Shown: in pieces, positions 21,137 to 33,942 of the stretch
How the letters are laid out: every line of letters starts with the position of its first letter
Numbering within the stretch: position 1 is the first letter of the stretch
Assembly (NCBI GenBank): GCA_030533445.1
Contig: CM060070.1
Span: 26,586,001 to 26,650,000 of the forward strand
Length of the DNA: 64,000 nucleotides
Direction: 5' to 3'
Source of the DNA: Cyprinodon diabolis
Lineage: Eukaryota; Chordata; Actinopteri; Cyprinodontiformes; Cyprinodontidae
Translations under genes and position numbers: made by a program
Notes under the pieces: model-generated
Databases searched by the model: none
What the model saw: the letters and a program-made list of their open reading frames with translations, nothing else
What the model was told of the DNA's origin: nothing

Positions 21137-24100
21137 CATCAAAATTAACTTCCTTTTAGGTTTTAATGATGTTACACTGCTATTTCCTCATGGAAATTGT
21201 ATAAGGGATTGATATTTTGTTTAAATCATACATGTCTGAGTAATCTTCACAAAACTTGCCATCTGAGCACCAGCCCCTGCCTGTCCTTTGAAAAAAAGCG
21301 GATTGGGCACCTTCTTTTGGCAGCTCATCTTTTTTAATTTAATCGGCACAGTGATAGCGACCTCTCTTTTTTTAGCAAATGTCTGAGTCATGAAAATCTG
21401 CCTTTTTTTGGCCTCCATATAACTCAATCTCTGTTAAGCCTTCAGAAATTATGTGATACGGCATCGCCATGATTGGTGCTGCCCAGGAGAAAATAACCAT
21501 TATTTCACAAACAATATTAATACTTTATAGCACTTAAGATATTGCTTCATAAATGTCTGTAGTTGACTTTGAAAAGCTGAAAAAGCATGATATGGGACCT
21601 GTAATTGGCTTTTGTCAGTGATACTCCAGATAGATATAGAAAAACTGATTTTTGTAAGGAAATCTTTGGGGAAACTAAGGAAAATTTGTTTTCCCAAAAA
21701 CAATAAAGAGAACTATTTACAGCTTGTCTTTGCAGATTTACAGTCATCTTTGAGTACATGAAAATGCGGAGGATGCATCATCTTCTCATCTCCCTCCTCA
21801 GCATTTGGGTGTGCTTCTCCACTGTAACAATGGATAGTGTCATTCTTCAGTTTTTCTTCAGTTTTCTAAAAGTAAAAAAATAGATGTTTAACTGATTTAT
21901 AGAAATCAATTACGATGACCTATCTTTAATCATTTGTACTGTAAACACCTGCTCACCAGGAATTAGGAAGCCCCCCACATTTCCAACAGCTCACAGCAAT
22001 GACCCGTTGTTTGTTCAGTGTCCTCTAAAAGTGAGAAAAAAAACGTTTTGGTTTTAGAGGTGGCGGGACATACATGGGAAAAAAAAAAGAAGTTGGAGTC
22101 TGGTTGTTGCTTCCTACCAGAATTTGGGTTGAAAAATTGTTGATACTACTTTCTAATAGTAAACATAACACATCATACAATCACAAGCTAATTTCTTCTT
22201 CTTATTCTTTGAAAACATATAACTACTCATAAAAACAATAAATCTTGCTGCAAACAAGCGGAACATTAAGTTGATCACCCTTCCAGTCTGAACTGTCTAT
22301 GTACAAATAACACATAGTGATACCGTAAATACAACGTAGCATTACCGATATCCTCTCTTCAGCTTCTTTTACCGGTGGTTAATATGCTTTTTCCCATCTG
22401 CTGGATGAGCATATCTATACAATTTGTTTTTGTTTCCTTGTTAATTTTCTTCCTCCTTCACTGACTGCCAACAAGGGATTCATGTAACGCATTGGGTTGC
22501 TCTGAAAAAACAGGTATTCTACAGTGATGTTGCCAACTGAGGTAACCGTTCTGGGACCTCTTTTGTTTGATCAAAACAGGCGAAATTTATAAACAGTATA
22601 TTATTAGTCATCGTAGGATATAGATTTTATATAGGCCTTAGAAAGCGAATATACCCATTATTGGTGGCACATCGTCAACATGTTTTACAAAGCTTTTTAT
22701 ATCACTATGCTTAGCATAGTGATATAAACAGTCTACTGTAAGTGAATGTATTCATTTAGTATGATAGCAAGATTGTGTTGGCTGGAAGCACATATATCAC
22801 ACTTTTACAGAGTCCAAGCCTTGATTGCTGAATAAGTATAAATGATGTAGAGTAATAGCATGGTTGGTGTGTTGCTGCCATCTATTGTTCACTACTGTCT
22901 CAGGTCAACCATCGATATTCAAGCGTTATGGCGATCCCTATAATCACTAGTGTTTTAGCTCTGCACTGCTGTAGTTCAAAGATTTCTGCCTTCATCCTAA
23001 TTAATTATAAACAGCAATTTCTAAGACAACAAAAACATACAAATTGAGACTTTCAGTGGATAAATGATAATAAATAACATACCTATGTGTAATATATCAC
23101 ATTTCTGTGAGTAAATCCCTTTAATTATTACACACTGTAGATTTAAATTGTGTAATCGTTATCATCATTTTCATGTAACTTTTGCTACCATCTGGCGTAG
23201 GACTCACCTGAAAAAGAGGTTATATAAATATCAATGAGAATTAAATTAAAGGCTTACAAAGGGACAGGTAGAACAAATTGGAAAACAATCAAATCCAATG
23301 GCAAAAGTGATCCCTGCAACATGACACTGACTTAAGATATACCACTAAATGCACCAAGGACTGGTTTAGAAATTAAGAAATGGCAGGCATCTGTTTGGTA
23401 TAGTAGTAGAACCTATGATCTATGAATGATGGACAAGTCCTCGACACAGCAAAGCCACCCATTTCCTTAATGACTGCTTTTTAAAAGGAAGAAGAGCGAT
23501 TAAAGAAATGTCCAGTTCTGGTTTTAGCCAAAAACTTTAAATCGAATATCTCAGGCTGATGTGCCAAGGACTGATAGATGGTTGGGAAAAGTTGTGTTAT
23601 TTCAGACAAAGAAGGTAAGCTTAGCTTTTATACTCTAAGGTTGTTATGATTGAATACGTTTTTTTTCTCATTTTCTCTTTGAATAAAAAAATATATATTT
23701 TTACATGTAAATAAGTTGTGTCATTTTCCAGAGATCATTAAAACAAAAAAATCAACAATAATATTAGTCTACAACAGCACTGGGATGACTTGAACCTCTC
23801 ATGCTCCCCTATTCCTTACAGAAATCCCACAGAAATGGCCAAACCTAGGATTCAAGTTTTGGGTGAAAAAAGATTATAGATGTCTTACTTTAGCTGTATA
23901 TGTGATGAGAAATGTAGGTTAGACAACACCTAATATTGTCCTACTTCTCAAATAATTTGTGTAACACTCAGTCTGAGCTTTGGTGAGTTTTTCTTTTTCA
24001 AACAAATGTTTGAACACCATCCTGCTTTGTGTTAATCTGTCTAAGCTCCTATCTCACTCTTAACTGTGTTAGAAGTTCCTAGACACCATACAGTGCATCC

Positions 24101-26330
24101 ATCTGGTCCACACATCAACATCTGCAGAAGTTGTTGACTGTTTTGACACAGAGAAAGCACACACACATCTTGCAATTTAATCATATTTTATGATTACTCC
24201 CCTCCCCCCAGTCCAAACACACACACAGGCACATACACAAAATCCTTTCTGTTCTTTCCATGCAGCTAATTATTGTCCTGCTTAATTGCCAGTAAACACA
24301 GCAGCCCAGCCTGTTTCCACTTTAAAGAACTTTTCAGCACTTAATTCCATCACCTGATTGAACTCAGCTAAATGGGAAAAGTTGTGCTGGAGAAAAGGCT
24401 TTAGTCACAAAATATTTAGTTTCATTTCTTTCCTACTGTAATAGTCTCTAACTGTCTGCTCATTTGAAGATAACAGACATTTAAATCAGTTTAGGGAATT
24501 GTTACAAAAAATAAATAAATTACAGGCAGAAAGACACGAGAGCAGAACTGTTTTAGAGCTTGAATGTAGACACTTTCATTATTGCCGTTGGATCCATTAT
24601 AATGCAATAAACCTATACAAAAATACACATCTCCTGACCTTCAGCTCCAATTAGGCCCTCAAGGAGATATGGGTGAACTTTTCAACCCTGAGCCCTGTCT
24701 ATTGATACGCCAATACAGTTGCTGTAGAGATGGGGAAAGCGGCAAGTCAATATACAAGTTCATTGTTGTTAGAAGCAGGAGCAATAGTTTCTGTCAGACA
24801 AACATAAAAAGTTTGTTGACATCTCTGAAGGCTTGAGCACCAAGTCCCATATGGAGGAATCTCAGTTCCATTTTCTCTCTCTCACATTTGATTGAACCCA
24901 CCTGATAGAAAATAATGGAAATATAAAACCCACAAAGCTAGGTGGATTTTCCACTATACTGCTTGTATTGTGATGTTTCTTAAAGATAAAAAGTTTTCAC
25001 CGCACACCTGAATACAGAACACATCATAATAAAGATTGAAAGGTCACCCTTTAAAACTCTTATGGAGTAGTGTTCCATGAGCTTGAGAATAAGATAAAAA
25101 AATAAAAAATAAAATTAAATTAAAAAAACATCCATTTGGTGCCCTAATGTCATGAAGCATGATCTTATTTTTCAACTTTGACTGCACTCATGTTCAGTCA
25201 TGTTTTTATTTTTTTTGCTTAAAACTGATTAAAAGCATAATTTAGCCTAATTTTGACTTTGTTTAAAAGAAAAAGTTTCTTCCTCTTTTGTTTTTTTTTT
25301 TTTACAGTTTTTGATTTCATGAAATTTTCTTGAAATTTATATGGTGTTGTTTGGTGAAGGCACAAATGAACCAGTAAATTAACCATTTATTATAGAGGTA
25401 GAAGGCTTAATTGAAACATTTACAAAGACCTAAGCCTATTAACTCAAATGCAACTACAGTGCTTTAGACTCTTTAGTTCCCGGTCGTCACTATAAAACTT
25501 GAGCTTAGTTAAAGTGTTGAATGTACAAACATGCGAACCAAAATCATTTGTATCACTACCTCATCCAAGAAGGTTATGCTTTTTAGTGAGGTTTTGTGTT
25601 TGTCTGTCAAACACTGTACAGGATAACTTGGGAAGTCATGAACAGATTCTAATTCAATTTTTACCAAAGGTGCATCTCAGTCCATTACATTTTGGTGATG
25701 ATCCACATCATTATTGCATGGAATTTTTAAAGTATTCTTTAAAATTATTTGGTGGAACAAGCAGATCCCCTCCCCAAACCAGAGAGTGGCAGCAGTGACT
25801 ACTGACAGCTTCAGCATTGGACTCAAAAAAGTCCAGAAGTATTATACTGAAGACAAAAAATACAGGAAAGGTGAGCCATGCCTCCTTCATGGTCTCGAGA
25901 TGATGATCAAACAAGAAAGCAGAGTGCAGATTGAAAGAAGAAGTTGAAGAGCAGAACAAACACCAGAGGCTGCAGAAACACACTGTGACTTATTTGTAAG
26001 CTTATGAAAGGATTTTAAGGAAATAATTATCAAAGGTGCACCTCGTACCATGGAACAATTCATTAAAACATTTTTAATGATCCAGATCATGTGCGAGTTT
26101 AAGCTATAGGTGTACAGTAAGTCACAATATGTGGCAAAATTTGCTGATTAGCAGAGGTCTCTGAGTGCTTTTCTAGTTTATAATTCTAAAGATTAAAGAT
26201 ATTTTAAAAAAATATTTCATTGCATTTGCAAAGTCACTTATAAAATACAAAACATCTTTTCTTGTTGGAAGAAGACAGATAATCCCATGTAGGAATGACT
26301 ACGTATACAAAATCATTCATTATTGGTTCC
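21137..26330. other. Unassigned ~5 kb block
   Basis: No coding frame longer than about 100 codons and no recognised transposon end. It contains a perfect hairpin at 22696-22728. A pair of similar blocks at about 25620-25740 and 26010-26090 (TTACCAAAGGTGCA / ATCAAAGGTGCACC, then ATGATCCACATCA / ATGATCCAGATCA) may be decayed copies of one repeat. The region 24250-24370 is repeat-free and could be conserved, but there is no direct evidence. Confidence 0.45.
22696..22728. repeat. Perfect 15-bp inverted repeat with 3-nt loop
   Basis: TTTATATCACTATGC is followed by TTA and then its exact reverse complement. It is in AT-rich DNA without a gene, so a terminator function is not implied. Confidence 0.95.
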
Positions 26331-27820
26331 CCTACTGACAACACTTGGGCTGTGTCCGAACTTCCGCCCCAACCCCTAACCTCTCAATCACTGTATAGAC
26401 CAGGGGCTGTATAGTGGTCTTTATAGTGAAGTCACTTAACTGGCTATTCTGACAGAGCATCACTATTTTTCGCTCCCCGTTCGTCAGGTAACTCCACCTC
26501 CCTGCACGGTACCTGAGCCATCTTTGTTCTTTCACGCCACCACAACAAATCCCATGATACTTTGCAAGGAGAGCTCTCGCAAAGCATTCTGGGATATATC
26601 TGCTTGTCTAGTGACATGGATGATGACTACTTTTCTGGGTGCTTTAGAGAGAAATTTCACGTCCACTACTTTTTCAACCACTAGATGTCCGGACACTCGT
26701 CTAAAATGGTGTAACGACTATATAGTATCATCCCATTACTTCATTCTAATATAATTCATGTCTTGATTTGTAATATATGTTTTAGTCATTATCATGTTAA
26801 AATACCATCCTGTAAGCGTCCGGTGCCTTTGCTGCCAAAATGCATAGTTATACTAAGCAAATTACATAGTAAGTTCCTGAAGCAAAGAGCAAATGCTACA
26901 ATTAATGAATTTGTAGGTGGAACAAAAAGCTTTTTGCTTGAATGCTTGTTAAGCAATAGTTTGGGTGAGGATTGAATCTAAAAGATGCTATCCTCACAAC
27001 AGACATACATACTTATACATGTCTATGACCCTTAAATTGTGACCCCAAGATTGCTCTCCTGTCTTTAGTTTCTGAAAGGAAGCTATGGGGATTCTTCTTT
27101 TTTTCACCTTCCTTGCCGTCATTATTGCCATGTGACTACAATAGATTATTTGGTCTCTGTACAGGCCTGCAAATTGCCTTATTTCCCACAATATATTTGT
27201 CATCACCCAGAAATCTGAGAGCACAGCTTCTACAAAGATCAATTTTGCCCCTCCTTGTTGATTAGTGCCATTCTTGGAAGGGTGCTAACATTAGCTCACC
27301 TTGCCTTCACCACTTGCTTCTCTATTGCACCAAAAGGGGTAATTCCAACAATCAGCGACCCACTTGCAACAGTTGGTAAGTATTGCTACTTGTTTAAATT
27401 CATCTATTGTATGAGACCAGAGAATAATGGTAAACAACACATGTATAAAACTTATATATATATACAATAGCAGGTTAGGGATGAGCTGTACTACCTGAGC
27501 CACGTGTGTTGTAGAGTCCATCTCATGCTACCACAAGTGTGAAAGCACCAGCAACATTCAAAACACCAGCCAGACAGCATAGGCACTGATAAGTGGTCTG
27601 TGGTCCCCACCTACAGATTCACTCCTTTGTTGAATGTGTCTTGCTAATTGGCAATAATTTCAACCTGTTGTCTATTCAATCTGCAACAAGAACAACAGCA
27701 TGTGAAATTTATTGTCAATCAGCGTTGCTTCCTAAGTGGACAGTTTACAGAAATTTTATTTAATAGAAGTTTTATCGTGTTGTTTACATTTTTTTTTTTT
27801 TTTACAAGCAGTGTATTTTC
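26331..27820. other. Unassigned; possible DNA-transposon fragment near 26347-26750
   Basis: GGGCTGTGTCCGAACTTCCG at about 26347 resembles a known fish DNA-transposon terminus, but no inverted partner was found. The rest shows no supported gene. Confidence 0.3.
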
Positions 27821-27824
27821 AATT

Positions 27825-28200
27825 CAATCCAGTTTATTTATATAGCACCAATTCACAATTCATGCAATCTCAGGGCATTTTACAGAGACAATTCAATCAG
27901 ATCATACAGTTAAATTAGTTACAAGTTTTTTATTTAAGGAAAACCAGCTTATCCACTCATTGATTCGAAGGTAATCACTCACACCAAGCATGCTTGTAGT
28001 GACAGTGGAGGAGAAAGCTCCCTTTAAGGCTCAGTGTGAGGCCATCTGCCTAGGCCGACTGGGGTTCAAGGAGACAGAAGCAGACATAGGAAAAGAAGTA
28101 GAGAAACAAAAGGCAACTGTCAACCAGCTCCACAGGTGGCCCCTTCCAGGACACACACCCCTTGGCAGATGAGCTCCAAGTCAGCTCACATGTCAAAGGA
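27825..28200 (+). repeat. Dispersed fish repeat, copy 1
   Basis: Shares with 36280-36520 the start CAGTTTATTTATATAG, the block CCAATTCACAA, the block CTCACACCAAGCATGCTTG and the block GGCTCAGTGTGA. The two copies are in the same orientation, about 8.4 kb apart. Family identity is not certain; the TTTATTTATATAGC start is frequent in teleost interspersed repeats. Confidence 0.75.
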
Positions 28201-28209
28201 TGAAAGAGA

Positions 28210-30277
28210 GCACATACAGTTAGTCACAGGCAAAAAAAAAACAAGACTACACTGAAAATTTTTTTATCTCTGTATTTTTTAGAATACAGGATTCTGATTT
28301 ATTGAAGAGCTTCCTTTTTCTCAAATATTTAAAACTCCAGTACGTGTGCCAACTCTTTGGTAGTTGAATATAATTTATATTTTGATATTTATTTAAAAGC
28401 AGGTCATAAGCTGGAAAGGATATTTTTTTAAAGAATTGCACCACCAATGCAAATGCTGAGTAACGAAACAGTCAATTAGACTAGCATTTGATACTTTTAC
28501 ATACTCCTTCCATAAACACCTGGCTTCACTGAGTCTGTTTTACCAGTAAAAAAACAATGACATTTTTCATATTATGTCAACTTTATTTTTTAGATAATTT
28601 TTTCCCCCACTGCCTAAAACAAGTAATAGTAATGGTGGTCTTACGTCATAGTCCTGCAGCACTATGTGCAACCTGACCGGCATTGATTTGCTGCTTCCTG
28701 GTAAACATCAGGTCAGTCCTTCATCACTCTATCAGACAGGGGTCAATCACAGCCCAGTGGGAATATGATGATAGATAGAGCCCATCTGTATGTGTCGGAG
28801 TCTGATTCAGACTGCTAGTGCGTGGATGTATCAAGTATGCTATCAGTGTTTTGAAGTCATTGATTGGTCCCCAGGGTCAAGATGCCACCATTGATTCTTT
28901 GCCCGGACAGGCTGAAAAGTCTTGGCTCAGCAGATGCTCATAGGTTACTTATCAACACATTCATTGTACTTCTAAATACATGTATGCAATTGGAATAGGT
29001 AGGTAGCGAATAAGCGAAAGGCATCAGCCCATTAATAATTTACACCAATAATTATTATTATTTTGACTATTGTTATTGACTTCACCTGAGTATTTTTTGA
29101 CTAAACACCAAAGAGATCCGTATTTAAGGTAGTATGGCGTTACATTAAACAGCTACCATATATACAGACCCCAGATGGCAGTTAGTGAGGCACGAATGGC
29201 TGTGCATGCTGCATTAGTTTTAAATCCTCAGTCTACTATAGCCTACTGAGCTCTGACCAGCAATAGGTCCCCTAGCAGGTAGTTCTGAAAACTGCTCAGA
29301 TGTTTCATCCACAATGAAACTACTAAGAATCCGATCCCAGTGAAATATGTTTTTTTAAAATACAAACAAACACACAGATACATTTTAAGTAGCCATGTTT
29401 ACATGTACAGAATTACTTCATCATATTGAAATGTGTCCATGTGTTTAGTAATGAATAGTAATGGTGTTTTACGAGTGCCCGGAACTGACCTGCCTCAGGT
29501 TCTGAAAGCTCTTCAGATGTTATTGGCTTTCAAAATTAGGGTCTAGGCTCAGCACTACATGCTGTTAATGTTAAATTGGAAATTGATTGAATTATGGATG
29601 AGCATATAACTCCACAATTTTATCATGATCAGCTCTTTAATCTGAATACTTTACTTCTGTAACTTAGCCAGGGATTACAGTGGGATGATAATGATTGGGT
29701 ACCCAGATTTCTGTCTTTTGACTGTGTTAGCCAAAAATGACATTTTCATTCTTCTATCATATGCGGCACTAATTTGCGTTCAAAAAAGAACACAAATCCA
29801 CATCATTATGGCAAATACTATGGCCTATACAGTACAATGGGGGTTCCAACCTTTTCAATTCAAAGGTCCACTTTTGCCACCACTGCTACAACCAAAAAGG
29901 CCTGGGAAAGATGGCTAAATAGGAAAAAAATCATTAAACTTTTACAAAGGGAAATAAACTGAAACTACCTTTTGTGGCATAGGTAAAGCTGAGTGAGCCA
30001 CCAAAAAGAGGAAAAAATAGACACCTAAAAATAAAAAGCACATGGTTAAATCTAAAAAGATATGTAACAACTTACGGTTAGAATGAACTATAAGTCTTGT
30101 TCCAATAGTGCTGTGCTATTATAGATATTCTATGTAGATATTGCATTAAAAAACAGTCCAAACGAAACAGTTTAGCATTACTTGTCATAATTTGATTAAG
30201 CATGATATAATTCATGAATGAATTCCACTAATGTGAAATTAAGATGTGTTTTTTTAATCGTGTGAGCAAAGACATGT
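28210..30277. other. Unassigned AT-rich sequence
   Basis: No gene recognised. GGGGGTTCCAACCTTTTCAA at about 29838 resembles a degraded hAT end, without a partner. Confidence 0.45.
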
Positions 30278-31593
30278 ATACAGACCATGGGTGTAGGTTT
30301 GCATAGGGACCATAGGGACATGTCCCTACCAAAATTTTGAACCGACCTAATTGTCCCTACCAATAATTGGATTTGAGCAACATGTTTATAATTTACAGCA
30401 GTAGTTGTTGCAGCAGTGGCTTATTTTCCTCTCGCAGCTCCTCTGCCTGGTCTCTCCTGTCCCTTTCACGTAGCAGCGCATGGAACTGTGCTGCGCTGTT
30501 TAACTCCACTCTCATTGGTTGTTCTGCCTTAGGTCCCGCCTTCTCTCTCCTTGATAGGCTGTTTTCTAGTCCGTCTGTGCTTGGAGCACAAAATTGAAAA
30601 TTTATTCACACTAGAATGCCGCGATTACTGCAATTAATATTAGGCTGCAAAACTAGTCCCAATTAAAAAAAAGGAATATCATGTGCACTAAAAAACAAAA
30701 ACTTTTTTTTTCTTTTTTAAAACGAAATATTCTGAGTCAGCCAGGATTTCTGAAGACTGCTGGAAAAATGGGCAAATAAAGGCTGTAAGCCATCAACATT
30801 TCTGATTCTTAGCCACAGCCAATTAAGAAAGAAAATGTGAGGGTTTCCTTTTTACCGATATTTAGTTGCTATTACTGTTTTCATTTTTTGATGACTCTTT
30901 CAGGTATAATTATTAGCAGGTGTTATTTCTTTTATAGAGTAGCCTATAACAACAAGAAATGGTGCCTAAACATCTGCTATTTTTTGTTTAATAAGCATAA
31001 TTAGGGTTCCACATAATAATAATAATTTAATTGACTATTTATACTTCTAGAAATAGGATAAAGACAAGAACAAACAGAGGAAGAATATTAACATTGATTT
31101 TATCTTACATAGATTTCCACACAGTCTATAAGTAAATTAGTACAAACATTAATGTCTGATAAAAATGCTTGAATCTGACTGTTTATTTTGGATATTATTA
31201 AATTACAGACAAGATAGTGTTATATTGTCTTTTATAATTGTTAAAAGTGATTTTATATTTTAATACACTTAGGGCCGGATTTATCAAAGGTTTGCGTGTA
31301 TTAAAACGTGAGCTATTTCACTGCGCACGCTAAAAAATGTACAAACTGATCTATCAACAGCGTGCTAAAAGGATTTGCTCTTTAAAACGTGCTAAATAGC
31401 GCCTCTTATCCATTTAGTACTTTTTCTGCAGTGAATATGCAATATGGGGCGTTTACACGCAAAAGTGCGTCTTGTGGGAGGAGAACATGTAAATATATTA
31501 ATTTAGCACTCGCAAAGTGATTTATCAAACCTGAAAGCAAATTTGCTAACGGTATCTGACTCTATATTTAACACGTTTCAAAAGAAGGTGCAA

Positions 31594-31968
31594 ATGGTCT
31601 GTATGCGTAATTGCGCACACATGGCAGCGGTTATTGTCGCAAGAAGGAGACATCGAAATGAAGCAAGGAGACGCAGAGAACGCATTTTTTCACTCCGTGT
31701 GAATATTTTTGAAATGAACGAGGAAACGATCATCAAAACATATCGTTTATCCAGCATTGACATTTTGGAGCTGTTGGGGGAACTCCGAATGGATTTGGAG
31801 CCAGCCACAAGGAGGACCCACGCAATACTAGATATCACAAAACTCCTTGCAACATTGCACTTTTTTGCATCTGGGTCATTCCAGCGTACGGTTGCAGCGA
31901 GAGCTGGGATCTCCCAATCTCGTTTTTCAGAAGTGCTCTCTGATGTTCTAAATGCCATGTCGCCCTGA
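31594..31968 (+). pseudogene. Harbinger (HARBI1-like) transposase N-terminal fragment
   Basis: The frame from ATG 31594 encodes about 124 residues. The second half, RTHAILDITKLLATLHFFAS followed by GSFQRTVAARAGISQSRFSE, matches the helix-turn-helix segment that precedes the DDE domain in HARBI1-like nucleases. The first half is Arg-rich (ARRRHRNEARRRRERIFSLR), as in related proteins. A stop at 31966-31968 ends it before any catalytic residue. No downstream DDE motif was found. The frame is clean over this stretch, so the loss may be fairly recent. Confidence 0.75.
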
Positions 31969-32183
31969 CGCCCTAACGGAGAACCCCGACCTCTGCGCCT
32001 GTGGAGCCACATGCCAATGCTGCGGAGATGTGTACGCGCAGTCATCTCATCCACAGTCCCATTGTGAGCCATTTGGTATGTGCATTTTTCTACAGGCCAA
32101 TACAAAACACCTGTTTTTTTTTTGTTGTTTTTTTTTTAATAGAAATTCAGCCACATACCACCTTAGGGAATAAAGGTAGCCAA

Positions 32184-32188
<5 letters not shown>

Positions 32189-32264
<76 letters not shown>
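32189..32264. repeat. (TA)n microsatellite
   Basis: About 76 bp of TA followed by T-rich DNA to about 32302. Confidence 0.98.
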
Positions 32265-32267
<3 letters not shown>

Positions 32268-33346
32268 TATTTTTTATTTTTTATTTATTTTTTTTTTTTT
32301 TTGGAGGGGGTGGGGGTGTCACTGTAAGATTAAAATTTCTTAATGCACTAGTTTGCACAAACTACTTTGCCGCAAAACACAAAACGCGCAAAACCATCAT
32401 TTAAATAGGGCGTCTCCAACAGTTTTGCACCTGCCACCAGTTACGCAATCGCTCTTGTTAAATCACCCGCAAACCATGGTTCAGCCCCTCCCACAAAATT
32501 CCGGTTTGCAATATAGGACAATGATAAAAGGTATGCTACATTTAATCCTTTACTATTAAAAATGCACTTATACATTATATGATTATAGGAAACACAGATA
32601 TCCAGTAATAATGATGCAGGGCAGCTTGTAGGTGAAGCAGCTGGCCCTTCAGTGCTTCAGGTGATGTCTAAATAAACCAGGTGATACTAAAACATTTCCT
32701 CTTGATGAGTTCTGGATGAAGAATATTGACAGACAAAAACATTTTTTTATCTTATATATTATATATATATGTTGTATTTTTAAAATTTTGGTATAATTAC
32801 TGATCTAAGTAGGTTGCTCTGTCGGAGAAAGGCATATTTTACATTTTTATTATCTTTTAGAGTCTCTATTCTCCAGTTAATGATGAATAACTCACTAAAT
32901 TAGTTGATTAATACAATTCAATTTTCAGTCCCAGATAAAATACATGAAATGGGCTACACAGAGTAACTACAGCCCAGATGTTCCACTTTTATAGTGAAGT
33001 TAATATTTTAATGAATGTATTATTTTGCTTGATACAGAGAGAGCATAGTAGGTAAAAATATAAGAGTGGGGTTTAACTCTGCACAATTCTATATCTTCAG
33101 AAGAAAATACTGTATTTACCTTCTCTCTTAGTCGTTCAAATGAAACCATTTTCAAAGTGGAAAACAGTCCTAATTCCACATTGATCAGAGCCGGTGATAC
33201 TTCAAACATTAATAAACAGCATCTAATGAGTGTAGTGCGTATACAATTTTTATTAATGTAGCAAAATGATGCTTTTCTCTTTTAACAATGAAATCCTCTT
33301 ATCAGTACGGATCCTCACACCGTGCATAAAAAAGGACATGCATATT

Positions 33347-33859
33347 AGGGTTGTCAAAAGTATCGATACTCAAAAAAGTATCGATACTGAAACGTTGTAT
33401 CCGGATACAATACTCGTTTTCAAAAGTATCGATACAGCCATCTAAAGTGCAGAATAGTGGAAAATGCACTTTCTGAACACTGTGTGATTGAATAATTCTG
33501 TGCATTTTTCAGTTTCAGACTTTTTTTTTAACAGGTGCAGCTGCTGAGAATTATTTTTGTTTAACTGGTTTGGCCAGTGTCATTGTTATGTCCTCAAAAC
33601 ATAGCCAAGGAAGGAACACTTAATTTTAATTTTGTAAGTTTTTTTTTATCAAGCTTGCTTAATATTGTGCACAGCATACAACCTCAAAATATTATTCTTA
33701 TTGTTTTTTTTATTTATTTCTTGTATTTTTTTTTTAGTAATGAAAATATTTCTGTTGAATTTTAGAGTCTTTGTTTTTATTCTTGTGGTATCGAAAAGGA
33801 TATCGATTATTGAATATTTTACTTAGTATCGGTATCAAGTTGAAACGTTTAGTATCGTG
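33347..33859. mobile_element. Short element with TATCGATAC-rich ends, hAT-like
   Basis: ATGCATATT occurs at 33338-33346 and 33860-33868, a likely 8- or 9-bp target duplication. Inside, the left end AGGGTTGTCAAAAGTATCGA and the right end both carry repeated GTATCGATAC-like words. The AGGGTTGTCAAAAGTATCG start is familiar from fish hAT-like repeats. The right end does not show the matching CAACCCT, so it may be altered. No coding capacity. Confidence 0.65.
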
Positions 33860-33942
33860 ATGCATATTGCAGAGCACCAATGACAACCAACTGATAGTGT
33901 CCCTACCAAAGTTCAAATCAAACCTACGCCCTTGATACAGAC

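Larger units (their letters stand above)
31262..32520 (+). mobile_element. Harbinger/PIF-like element remnant
   Basis: The left part starts TTAGGGCCGGATTTATCAAA. GGGCC ends after a TTA target are typical of PIF-Harbinger. A transposase start follows at 31594. The right end is not clear. Sequence at about 32440-32510 (TTACGCAATCGCTC, TAAATCACCCGCAAACC) loosely mirrors words of the left end (TTTATCAAAGGTTTGCG). The middle is replaced by a (TA)n tract and T-rich DNA, so most of the transposase is gone. Confidence 0.6.
30286..33934. mobile_element. hAT-bounded composite, 3.6 kb
   Basis: ATACAGAC occurs at 30278-30285 and 33935-33942. The left end reads CATGGGTGTAGGTTTG and the right end, reversed, CAAGGGCGTAGGTTTG (14 of 16 matching). 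GGTAGGGACA-type words follow on both sides. Together these define a hAT insertion whose ends match a common fish hAT family. No hAT transposase remains. The interior contains a Harbinger-like fragment (from about 31262), a long (TA)n tract and a second element (33347-33859). The outer element therefore served as a host for later insertions, or it carries captured DNA. Confidence 0.85.

Noticed and set aside
25499..25983. Possible gene on overlapping frames of 77-99 codons
   Set aside because: No known domain, no splice signals, and parts resemble a decayed dispersed repeat.
32001..32327. 108-codon plus-strand frame
   Set aside because: More than half is a translated (TA)n tract and T-rich DNA; the real signal is the Harbinger frame just upstream.
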